A DNA stretch of 5,200 nucleotides from Bacteriovoracales bacterium (lineage in GTDB: Bacteria > Bdellovibrionota > Bacteriovoracia > Bacteriovoracales > Bacteriovoracaceae), in NCBI GenBank assembly GCA_007117175.1, contig SKGZ01000042.1, positions 1 to 5,200 of the forward strand, read 5' to 3'. Positions 1 to 5,200 of the stretch are shown here, piece by piece. The position numbers and the translations under genes are program-made. The notes under the pieces were generated by a model. That model searched no databases. It was not told where the DNA came from and saw only the letters and a program-made list of their open reading frames with translations. The first letter of the stretch is position 1, and each line of letters begins with the position of its first letter.

Positions 1-105
1 CCCTACAATTTCTAATCCAGGGATTCCTTTCGAACTATAACCAAAAAGGCTAACAGGGTAAACCTGTCCTTTAAATCTTAAGAGTGAATGAATCTGACTT
101 TCCAT
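1..105 (-). CDS. N-terminal fragment of a probable ComM/YifB-type Mg-chelatase-like AAA+ ATPase
   Basis: Only the first 35 codons are present; the gene runs off the left edge. The start is the ATG at 105-103, preceded by a good ribosome binding site, GGAG, with 8 bases to the ATG. The readable peptide contains YPVSLFGYSSKGIPGLEIVG. It resembles the start of ComM/YifB proteins, where a Lon-protease-like fold opens with a segment ending in a G-[LI]-P-x-[FL]-x-I-V-G motif. Full members are about 500 residues long and carry a Mg-chelatase-type AAA+ domain after this segment. In Gram-negative bacteria ComM acts as a cytoplasmic helicase that promotes branch migration when transformed DNA is integrated. 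The gene follows glutamate dehydrogenase by 74 bases on the same strand, so read-through is possible. The family call rests on one short motif; no ATPase motif is visible here. Confidence 0.6.
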   Translation of the reverse strand, partial: MESQIHSLLRFKGQVYPVSLFGYSSKGIPGLEIVG

Positions 106-179
106 GGGCAAAACTCCTATCGTTTTACCCTATAGAGTGCAAATGGCAAAAATTAATGCAGCAAAGCAAGTCTTTGTTT
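106..179 (-). other. Intergenic gap between glutamate dehydrogenase and the ComM-like gene
   Basis: This 74-base gap holds the ribosome binding site of the ComM-like gene (minus strand GGAG, near 113-116). A TATAGG hexamer at about 131-136 could serve as a -10 element, but I find no matching -35 element 16 to 18 bases upstream. A 5-bp hairpin, CAAAG/CTTTG with a CAAGT loop (162-176), lies just after the dehydrogenase stop. It is followed by T residues only when read on the plus strand, so it is not a convincing terminator for the minus-strand gene. The two genes may therefore share a transcript. Confidence 0.4.
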
Positions 180-1454
180 TTACGGGAACATACCGCGCAG
201 CCTCATGGCCATCTGCATGCGCCTTAGAGAAGAAACCATGGCCGCAGTTTTCATGTCAGTCTTATACTCTTCAGCGCACTCCACTACTGATGCAAATGCA
301 TCTTTTAAAATGGAATAAAGCTTAGCGTTGATATGATCCAAATCCCAAAAGAAATACTGTAGTCCCTGCACCCATTCGAAGTAGGAAACAATCACCCCTC
401 CAGCATTACACAGAATATCTGGGATAATAAAAACTCCCTTCTCTGTGAGAACTTGCACAGCTTCTTTGGTACAAGGGCCATTAGCACCTTCTGCAATAAT
501 CTTGGCCTTAATATTATGAACATTTTTTGCGGTGATCACACCATCAATGGCCGCAGGTACCAAAACATCAACATCTAGAGCTAAAAGATCTTCATTGCTC
601 ATCTTTTCGGCCTGTGGAAAATCCACCAACGAATTGCCTTCATCCAGCCAGCGCAGCAATTTCTGAACATCAAGTCCATCACCATTATGAATCGCTCCAT
701 GCACATCACCTAAAGCAACGACTTTAACCCCCATGGCCATTAAATCAACCGCTGCGGGAATCCCCACCTTACCAAAACCGTGAATAGCGGCGGTAGTATT
801 TTTATCAATTTTTTTATTCATATGATCAAAGGTAAATGAAATACAAAAAGCAACACCCTTTCCGGTGGCATCAGTACGTCCTAGAGAACCTCCCACCACA
901 ATTGGCTTGCCGGTGACAACTCCGGGGATGGCAAATCCCTTAATCTGGGAAAAGGTATCCATAAACCAGGCCATCACTTGTCCATCTGTTCCAATATCAG
1001 GTGCAGGAATATCTTTATCAGGTCCCACCACCATGGAAATTTCCGTGGCATAACGTCTGGTTAAACTTTGTAACTCCGCACGAGAAAGAAGAGTAGGATC
1101 AACTCGCACCCCTCCCTTTGCTCCACCTAAAGGTAAACCCACCAGAGAACATTTAAAACTCATCAACATGGCCAGTGCTGCTGTTTCGGATAGACTGGCA
1201 TCAGGATGATAACGAATTCCCCCTTTGCCTGGTCCCAAGGTCATATTGTGCTGAACTCGATAGCCTTCAAATGTTTTAACAGAACCATCGTCCAGTCGAA
1301 CCGGAATAGAAACTTGCAGTGCTCTTTTGGGATACTTTAAACGCTCTATAATATTGGGATCAATTCTCATCACCTCTCCCGCCAAATTCATTTGGTGAAG
1401 AGCATCTTGATAAAGAACACAATCTTGAATGCCATATCCAGTCATATCAGTCAT
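180..1454 (-). CDS. Glutamate dehydrogenase (hexameric Glu/Leu/Phe/Val dehydrogenase family)
   Basis: This cytoplasmic enzyme interconverts glutamate with 2-oxoglutarate and ammonium, using NAD(P). At 424 residues it has the usual length of the hexameric bacterial form. In numbering from the chosen ATG, the N-terminal substrate domain shows GPGKGGIRYHP with Lys77, then Lys101, then GGAKGG with the catalytic Lys113, then PAPDIGT with the catalytic Asp153. The Rossmann domain follows with GFGKVG at 226-231 and an acidic Asp250 near the end of the second strand. That Asp suggests a preference for NAD but does not prove it. VSYFEWVQ, with Ser357, matches the glutamate-contacting serine of true glutamate dehydrogenases and argues against leucine or phenylalanine dehydrogenase. 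A GTG at 1460 is also in frame, but AGGA lies 2 bases from it and 8 bases from the ATG at 1454, so the ATG is preferred. Nothing is missing or broken. Confidence 0.95.
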   Translation of the reverse strand: MTDMTGYGIQDCVLYQDALHQMNLAGEVMRIDPNIIERLKYPKRALQVSIPVRLDDGSVKTFEGYRVQHNMTLGPGKGGIRYHPDASLSETAALAMLMSFKCSLVGLPLGGAKGGVRVDPTLLSRAELQSLTRRYATEISMVVGPDKDIPAPDIGTDGQVMAWFMDTFSQIKGFAIPGVVTGKPIVVGGSLGRTDATGKGVAFCISFTFDHMNKKIDKNTTAAIHGFGKVGIPAAVDLMAMGVKVVALGDVHGAIHNGDGLDVQKLLRWLDEGNSLVDFPQAEKMSNEDLLALDVDVLVPAAIDGVITAKNVHNIKAKIIAEGANGPCTKEAVQVLTEKGVFIIPDILCNAGGVIVSYFEWVQGLQYFFWDLDHINAKLYSILKDAFASVVECAEEYKTDMKTAAMVSSLRRMQMAMRLRGMFP

Positions 1455-1488
1455 AAGCACTATCCTTTTTTATGCTGTTGATTTCTTC

Positions 1489-1517
1489 ATACTAAAGGAT
1501 AAAAAGGGGAAAGTTAA
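1489..1517 (-). promoter_or_regulatory. Candidate sigma70 promoter for glutamate dehydrogenase
   Basis: On the minus strand, TTAACT (1517-1512, 4 of 6 consensus bases) is separated by exactly 17 bases from TAGTAT (1494-1489, 4 of 6). It lies in the short gap after the upstream gene and would give a leader of roughly 28 bases carrying the AGGA ribosome binding site. In AT-rich DNA, matches of this quality also arise by chance. Read-through from the upstream gene remains possible, since no terminator is visible between them. Confidence 0.35.
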
Positions 1518-1523
1518 CCGGAA

Positions 1524-2309
1524 TTAGAAAGACTTTTGATATTGAAATGAAACAATTTTCCTTGAGCTAAAACTACTGCCATCCTCCATCCAAATTAATT
1601 CATTATTGGCTTCAGCGATGGCCGATAAATACAGGTCTCCATAAATCCTTTTAGAAACACTGGCCAGGTAACGACCATCATTGGCCCTATAACTGGCAAA
1701 AGCATTGAGTCCAATTTTTTTCAAGGAATGCTCAAAGAAAATCTCTGCACGCCCATTAGCCGAAAGTTGAAAGGTTAAGGAAGTCCAAGGATTGGCCACC
1801 TCCGCAGTCACAAAACCTCGAGCTAACTTTTGTCTGAATTTAAATTGGTAGCCTTCAAACAAGGAAAACTCTTCATTTTTATTGGCTTCTTTCTCTTTGA
1901 TTCGATCACCTTGACGAATATTTTGTCGAACACGAATTTCTTCATCCAAGTCACTTCTCATACGCCAGTTATCCACTCGATCACGGAAAGAATCTGCTGC
2001 TCGACGACTAATAAAGCGAGTAAAATGCCTTTGAATATATCGCTGTCTGTCTTCATTTTGATGATAGTCAAAGAGACCATTTTGATCAAAGCCCGCTCTG
2101 TCCATTTGCTGATCTAATTGGTCCCACCACTCTAATTGCTCTCTTAATAAGTCAAAGTCAGCTTGATGGTTCATCACATGCTTTTGATAAAACTGTTCCT
2201 TGTAATCCAGCGGCTTGGCAGTCATTTCTTCAGTATAAAGATAAAGCTCCTCTTGTCCCCAGGCCAGAGCGTAAATAAAGAAGACAAGAATGGAGAAGCT
2301 AAGTTTCAT
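1524..2309 (-). CDS. Secreted or envelope protein of unknown function
   Basis: I do not recognise this 261-residue protein. It opens with a basic residue and a hydrophobic stretch (residues 2-17) typical of a Sec signal peptide, with likely cleavage after Ala16 (Ala-Leu-Ala) or Gly18. There is no lipobox cysteine. Residues about 20-150 are very polar and rich in Gln, Asp, Glu and Arg. They look helical, with several aromatic residues such as the Trp pair at 61-62. From about 151 onward the character changes to alternating polar and apolar segments that look like 5 to 7 beta strands, and the last residue is Phe. This resembles a small outer-membrane or periplasmic beta domain, which is an inference. 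The start has no clear Shine-Dalgarno sequence, but the signal peptide begins exactly at this ATG. The gene follows parB after 106 bases and precedes glutamate dehydrogenase by 69 bases, with no evident functional link to either. Confidence 0.8.
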   Translation of the reverse strand: MKLSFSILVFFIYALAWGQEELYLYTEEMTAKPLDYKEQFYQKHVMNHQADFDLLREQLEWWDQLDQQMDRAGFDQNGLFDYHQNEDRQRYIQRHFTRFISRRAADSFRDRVDNWRMRSDLDEEIRVRQNIRQGDRIKEKEANKNEEFSLFEGYQFKFRQKLARGFVTAEVANPWTSLTFQLSANGRAEIFFEHSLKKIGLNAFASYRANDGRYLASVSKRIYGDLYLSAIAEANNELIWMEDGSSFSSRKIVSFQYQKSF

Positions 2310-2415
2310 ATAGGTATAATTTGCAAAAATAATGCCAAAGAAAGACAGAGCAATATTAGTATCTTACTACTTGATAAGTGTAAAAATTGCCAACAGTGTT
2401 TAATTTTTAGACAGT
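2310..2415 (-). other. Intergenic gap between parB and the secreted-protein gene, with a weak promoter candidate
   Basis: On the minus strand TTTACA (2384-2379, 5 of 6 consensus bases) is followed after 18 bases by ACTAAT (2360-2355, 4 of 6). This is a possible start point for the secreted-protein gene with a leader of about 40 bases. No clear ribosome binding site precedes the ATG at 2309. The gap also holds the inverted repeat listed separately. I see no RNA gene here. Confidence 0.25.
2381..2409. terminator. AT-rich inverted repeat, possible weak terminator of parAB
   Basis: TAAAAATT (2381-2388) and AATTTTTA (2402-2409) are exact inverted copies separated by 13 bases. They begin 6 bases past the parB stop codon. 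Read from parB, the second arm ends in five T residues, as in an intrinsic terminator. The stem, however, has no G or C pair and the loop is long, so termination would be weak. It could also act in the opposite direction or be chance in AT-rich DNA. Confidence 0.3.
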
Positions 2416-3291
2416 TTATAAATCCATCACTTGCTGGGTCTCTTTGAGTAGTTCTCTAAGGGCCTTGCGGGTTTGAGCATCCAGGTCTTTTTGCTTACTT
2501 TGTTGGCTCAGGGCCTTCACAAAAGCATTCGCAGTCATGCCAGGTGGCAAACTAGGTTTTTTGCGAGCAGGCCTAAAGTCCTGGCCATCTGTTTTAAGCA
2601 TTCTTTTTAACTGTGCTCTTTTAACAATTTCACCCTTGATGATTGCCTTTTGTATTTTTTTCTTAAGTGCATTTTCCTCTAAAGCTCCCCACTCCAAAAG
2701 CACATACTTCTCAGTGTTGAAGTTTTTAGCAGCTTTTTTAAGAGATTCTGGCAAAGCAGAAATTAATAAGGAACGGTGTACCTCTGATTTTGAAATTCCC
2801 AATGCCGATTGAATTTTCCGCTCAGAAAAACCAGTGGTTTGTTTGTAATTAAAAATACTGTCTGCTTGATCAATATAATGTAAGTCTTCACGAGATGAAT
2901 TTTCTGAAAATTGTATGGCCATTAACTCTTGTGGATTTTTATTTTCCAAGATAAAGCAAGGAGCTTCTTTCATCTCTGACAAAAGAGACATGGCTCTAAA
3001 GCGGCGCTCTCCGCAAATCAGTACGAACTTATTTTTTTCTCGGTGAACCACCAGTGGTTGAATCAAGCCATTTATTTTAATATTTTCTGCTAACTCTTTT
3101 AAGGAGGCATCGTTAAATTTAGTTCTGACTTGAGCGCGCACTGTAATATCTTTTAAAGCAACTTTTTGCAGCTCTGCACCTCTGAGTAGCATCTCATCAT
3201 GACGAGAAAGTCTGGAGCTATCAATTTGCGATGACAAATCGATTTGACTACGTTGGCTTTTAGAAACTCTTTTTGCAAATTTTTTACTCAT
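2416..3291 (-). CDS. parB: ParB/Spo0J-family partition protein (CTP-dependent DNA clamp)
   Basis: ParB proteins bind parS sites, load and slide along DNA as CTP-dependent clamps, and stimulate the ATPase of ParA. This 291-residue protein has the usual length and order. A basic, polar N-terminal tail covers about residues 1-38. The ParB/Srx nucleotide-binding domain includes GLIQPLVV (75-82), the signature GERRFRA (94-100), and ENSSRED (130-136), which matches the third conserved box. A helix-turn-helix DNA-binding segment follows at about 154-178 (GFSERKI...ISKSEVHRSL). The last 35 or so residues form a charged helix likely used for dimerisation. The two motifs that contact CTP look intact, so CTPase activity is expected. 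The ATG at 3291 is preceded by AGGAAG a few bases upstream. The gene lies 19 bases after parA. It could serve the chromosome, a plasmid-derived locus or a second partition system; the sequence alone does not decide. Confidence 0.92.
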   Translation of the reverse strand: MSKKFAKRVSKSQRSQIDLSSQIDSSRLSRHDEMLLRGAELQKVALKDITVRAQVRTKFNDASLKELAENIKINGLIQPLVVHREKNKFVLICGERRFRAMSLLSEMKEAPCFILENKNPQELMAIQFSENSSREDLHYIDQADSIFNYKQTTGFSERKIQSALGISKSEVHRSLLISALPESLKKAAKNFNTEKYVLLEWGALEENALKKKIQKAIIKGEIVKRAQLKRMLKTDGQDFRPARKKPSLPPGMTANAFVKALSQQSKQKDLDAQTRKALRELLKETQQVMDL

Positions 3292-3310
3292 TTTTCTTCC
3301 TTGAAATAAA

Positions 3311-4084
3311 CTATAAATTTAAAGAATCCCACAGTGAACCGTAATCCATTTTTCCTTTGGAGTTCTTACCCATCATAAAAATAGGTTTTTTAGTTGAAAC
3401 AGACTCCTGCATCTCTACTAAGTTTCGGATGGGAGGAGTAATGCGAAACTGTTCAGCCAATTCTTCCAAACGCACTCTTTCAATTTTTCTTCTCAAGTTG
3501 ACCATGGAAGGAATAATCGCAAAATCAAGGTTAGGATTCTCTGATTGTTTAATAATTTCAAAAGTGTCCATTAATTCCTCGAGTCCATCAATGGAGTAAT
3601 CTTGCGCCTGAGTTGGAATAAGAATCATATGAGAAGCCACTAAGGACATAATTAATTCATCTCCTAACATTGGAGGAGTATCAATGACCACATAATCAAA
3701 TTTTTCACTCAGCTGACTCAAGCGCAATCTCAAAAGTCTTTCTTTGCGCCCTGCATTTTTTCTCACCTCTGATTCAGAAAGAATTAATAGTTTTGACAAG
3801 CTAGCCAGATGACGCGAAGAAGCGATCACCGATACATTTTGATAAAAATCATAATCACCGCTAGCCTTAAGAAGTACTTCCTCTGAATTGACATCTCCTA
3901 TCAGCCATTCTGGAATTAAAGTGCGATTGACATCGACACCTAGAGTATGACTTAAATTCGCTTGAGAATCCAAATCAAGAGCCAAAACCTTATACCCTTG
4001 ATTGGCTAAATGACAGACCAACTGATAACACTGCATGGTCTTACCAACTCCACCTTTATTATTTGCAATGGTTATAATTTTCAT
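3311..4084 (-). CDS. parA: ParA-family partition ATPase
   Basis: ParA is a deviant Walker ATPase of the MinD/ParA group. It dimerises with ATP on the nucleoid and is released by ParB, moving cargo along a gradient. The 257 residues start directly with the ATPase fold, with no N-terminal helix-turn-helix, as in chromosomal (type Ib-like length) ParA proteins. KGGVGKT at 10-16 is the deviant Walker A motif with its signature Lys10. LDLDSQAN at 36-43 is the A' motif, and YVVIDTPP at 131-138 is Walker B. A segment near 183-210 (NPNL...RLEEL) matches the usual ParA C-terminal part, and a basic run (Arg198, Arg199, Lys200, Arg203, Arg205) fits the non-specific DNA-binding surface. The ATG at 4084 has a strong ribosome binding site, GGAGG, with 8 bases of spacing. 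It is the first gene of a parA-parB operon. Orphan ParA or MinD relatives are less likely because parB follows directly. Confidence 0.94.
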   Translation of the reverse strand: MKIITIANNKGGVGKTMQCYQLVCHLANQGYKVLALDLDSQANLSHTLGVDVNRTLIPEWLIGDVNSEEVLLKASGDYDFYQNVSVIASSRHLASLSKLLILSESEVRKNAGRKERLLRLRLSQLSEKFDYVVIDTPPMLGDELIMSLVASHMILIPTQAQDYSIDGLEELMDTFEIIKQSENPNLDFAIIPSMVNLRRKIERVRLEELAEQFRITPPIRNLVEMQESVSTKKPIFMMGKNSKGKMDYGSLWDSLNL

Positions 4085-4105
4085 GAGTAAGTCCTCCCGA
4101 CCTAT

Positions 4106-4143
4106 GATTAAAACATCCCTATCACTAAAAATTGTAGATTAAA
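4106..4143. repeat. Direct repeat GATTAAA flanking the parA -10 element
   Basis: GATTAAA occurs at 4106-4112 and again at 4137-4143, 31 bases apart start to start, or close to three helical turns. One copy abuts the -10 hexamer inside the promoter spacer and the other lies in the parA leader. Such placing is what an autoregulatory operator would need, and partition operons are often autoregulated. A 7-base AT-rich repeat can easily be chance. Confidence 0.3.
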
Positions 4144-4160
4144 TCGAGTAGACGTGTCAA
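4131..4160 (-). promoter_or_regulatory. Strong sigma70-type promoter for parA-parB
   Basis: On the minus strand a perfect -35 hexamer TTGACA (4160-4155) is followed after 18 bases by TACAAT (4136-4131), which matches the -10 consensus at 5 of 6 positions. Transcription would begin near 4124, about 40 bases before the parA ATG. This is the best promoter match in the window. Confidence 0.75.
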
Positions 4161-4170
4161 AAAATCCTGC

Positions 4171-4180
4171 CAAAGCTTTG
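4171..4180. repeat. Perfect 10-base palindrome CAAAGCTTTG upstream of the parA -35 element
   Basis: The palindrome is flanked by a direct repeat CCTG at 4166-4169 and 4181-4184. It lies about 10 bases beyond the parA -35 hexamer and 29 bases before the nadA ATG, so it could be a regulator site for either gene. It does not resemble the 16-base canonical parS palindrome. No regulator is identified. Confidence 0.3.
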
Positions 4181-4209
4181 CCTGACAATAAAAAAAGTTT
4201 TCTTTTCAA

Positions 4210-5200
4210 ATGCCTGTAAAAAAAGGTAAATCAAAAGGTATGAATTTATATCAAGATGAACTGCAACACCTTCCCCCAGGATCAAGTGAAGATTTGAGTG
4301 ATGAGCAAGTACTCATAGAGGCGCAAGAACTTAAAAAAAAGATCGCCCATAAAACTATTGTCCTCGGTCATCACTATCAACAGGATGATGTCATTAGCTT
4401 CGCAGATATCACAGGAGACTCCTTACAGCTAGCCAAAGAGGCTGCCAGACTTGATAAGAGATATATTGTCTTTTGCGGAGTTCATTTTATGGCCGAAACC
4501 GCTGACATTCTTTCCAATGATGATCAGACTGTTATCTTACCTGACCTAAGAGCTGGCTGCTCCATGGCCGACATGGCTAAAGAAGAACAACTCTACAAGG
4601 CATGGAATTTCTTAACTCAGTCCACTCAAGAAAAGATCATTCCCGTGACCTATATCAATTGTGCGGCTTCACTTAAATCTTTTGTAGGAAAAAACTCGGG
4701 TAGTATTTGCACTTCCAGCAATGCCAAACAGATTATTGAGTGGGCCCTTGATCAAGGAGAAAAACTACTTTTCTTTCCCGATCAACACCTCGGTAGAAAT
4801 ACCTGCTATCAAATGGGAATTCCTTTAGAAGAGATGGTGGTTTACAATCCTATGCAAAAAGATGGAGGCTTAACTGCTCAACAAGTGCAAGACGCCAAGG
4901 TTATTTTATGGTACGGCTATTGTTCCGTTCATCAAGGCTTTAACTTAGATCAGGTTAAGCAAATTCAAAAAAATAAACCTAAAACTACTGTGCTTGTTCA
5001 CCCTGAGTGCAATTTTGAAGTGACCCAGAATGCTCACCTTAGCGGTTCCACTTCATTTATCATCAAAACAATCGCTAATGCTAAAGCTGGAAGTTCATTT
5101 GCAGTGGGAACTGAAATTAACTTGGTCAACCGCTTGGCTCAACAGTTTCCAGACAAAGAAATTTTTTCACTTTCACCCTACCAATGTCTTTGCACCACCA
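4210..5200 (+). CDS. nadA: Quinolinate synthase NadA, C-terminus cut by window edge
   Basis: NadA condenses iminoaspartate with dihydroxyacetone phosphate to give quinolinate, the second step of de novo NAD synthesis from aspartate. It is cytoplasmic and uses an oxygen-sensitive [4Fe-4S] cluster. 330 codons are readable. In order they show GHHYQQDDV (53-61), TGDSLQLA (68-75), CGVHFMAETADIL (89-101), AGCSMADM (115-122), PDQHLGRNT (190-198), WYGYCSVH (234-241), HPEC (264-267), GTEINLV (300-306) and CLCTT at the edge. The cluster ligands should be Cys117, Cys238 and Cys328. Their spacing of 121 and 90 residues fits the long Bacillus subtilis type rather than the shorter E. coli or Thermotoga types. 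That type is near 368 residues, so about 40 codons are missing here. The ATG at 4210 has no visible ribosome binding site. The next in-frame ATG at 4240 has AAAAGG 13 bases upstream and again almost touching it, so the start may be ten codons later. No L-aspartate oxidase gene (nadB) is in view. Confidence 0.95.
   Translation, partial: MPVKKGKSKGMNLYQDELQHLPPGSSEDLSDEQVLIEAQELKKKIAHKTIVLGHHYQQDDVISFADITGDSLQLAKEAARLDKRYIVFCGVHFMAETADILSNDDQTVILPDLRAGCSMADMAKEEQLYKAWNFLTQSTQEKIIPVTYINCAASLKSFVGKNSGSICTSSNAKQIIEWALDQGEKLLFFPDQHLGRNTCYQMGIPLEEMVVYNPMQKDGGLTAQQVQDAKVILWYGYCSVHQGFNLDQVKQIQKNKPKTTVLVHPECNFEVTQNAHLSGSTSFIIKTIANAKAGSSFAVGTEINLVNRLAQQFPDKEIFSLSPYQCLCTT

Larger units (their letters stand above)
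4085..4209. promoter_or_regulatory. Divergent regulatory region between parA and nadA
   Basis: The 125 bases between the parA and nadA starts carry the parA promoter, the GATTAAA repeats and the CAAAGCTTTG palindrome, listed separately. The nadA side ends in an A/T tract (about 4188-4209) with no Shine-Dalgarno sequence. I could not identify a convincing plus-strand promoter for nadA. The parA leader, predicted to start near 4124, is about 40 bases and includes the strong GGAGG site. Confidence 0.6.

Noticed and set aside
162..181. Hairpin CAAAG/CTTTG followed by T residues as a terminator
   Set aside because: The T tract follows it only on the plus strand, where no gene ends; the stem has just 5 pairs, and on the minus strand the T run is too far away.
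865..1053. Plus-strand open frame antisense to glutamate dehydrogenase, and similar frames at 104-325, 1830-2117, 2163-2447, 2537-2812 and 3357-3599
   Set aside because: Nearly all overlap clearly real minus-strand genes, carry no recognisable domain and lack supporting start sites.
180..1454. Leucine or phenylalanine dehydrogenase instead of glutamate dehydrogenase
   Set aside because: The VSYFEWVQ segment, the full set of glutamate-binding lysines and the 424-residue length fit glutamate dehydrogenase; the other members are shorter and differ at these positions.
1455..1460. GTG at 1460 as the glutamate dehydrogenase start
   Set aside because: The AGGA ribosome binding site is only 2 bases from the GTG but 8 bases from the ATG at 1454, so the ATG fits better.
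1470..1490. Six-codon minus-strand reading frame (MKKSTA) just before glutamate dehydrogenase, as a possible leader peptide
   Set aside because: It has no ribosome binding site, and its ATG overlaps the -10 element of the best promoter candidate, so it would probably not be in the transcript.
4073..4078. Perfect TATAAT on the plus strand as a nadA promoter
   Set aside because: It lies inside the first codons of parA, has no -35 hexamer at 16 to 18 bases, and would give a leader of about 130 bases.
4085..4209. A parS site beside parAB
   Set aside because: No sequence close to the canonical parS palindrome is present; the 10-base palindrome here shares neither its length nor its core.

Overview
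The window reads as an ordinary stretch of an AT-rich bacterial chromosome. Five genes lie head to tail on the minus strand and one gene faces away from them on the plus strand. The gene set fits a Gram-negative heterotroph: a secreted protein with a possible outer-membrane-like C-terminus, a ComM-like protein and de novo NAD synthesis. The style of the ParA/ParB pair and the protein sequences made me think of the Bdellovibrio/Bacteriovorax group, but this is a weak impression. No rRNA or marker gene is present to test it. I see no insertion sequence, CRISPR array, tRNA or phage gene.

Layout, in minus-strand transcription order from about 4160 down to 1: a strong sigma70-type promoter (4131-4160); parA (4084-3311), the partition ATPase; parB (3291-2416), the CTP-dependent DNA-binding partner, 19 bases downstream and surely co-transcribed with parA; a 106-base gap with an AT-rich inverted repeat and a weak promoter; a 261-residue secreted protein of unknown function (2309-1524); a short gap with a plausible promoter; a hexameric-type glutamate dehydrogenase (1454-180) with all its catalytic residues; and the first 35 codons of a probable ComM/YifB-type Mg-chelatase-like ATPase (105-1), cut by the window edge. 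On the plus strand, from 4210 to the right edge, lies nadA (quinolinate synthase). It is intact as far as it goes but is cut about 40 codons before its expected end.

parA and nadA are divergent and share a 125-base regulatory region. It holds the parA promoter, a direct repeat that brackets the -10 element, and a 10-base palindrome upstream of the -35 element. ParA and ParB together should act in DNA segregation or cell positioning. NadA makes quinolinate for NAD, and glutamate dehydrogenase links glutamate to 2-oxoglutarate with a nicotinamide cofactor. Apart from parA-parB I see no evidence that the genes form one functional system. The least explained items are the secreted protein, the placing of parAB among metabolic genes with no parS in view, and the repeats around the parA promoter.
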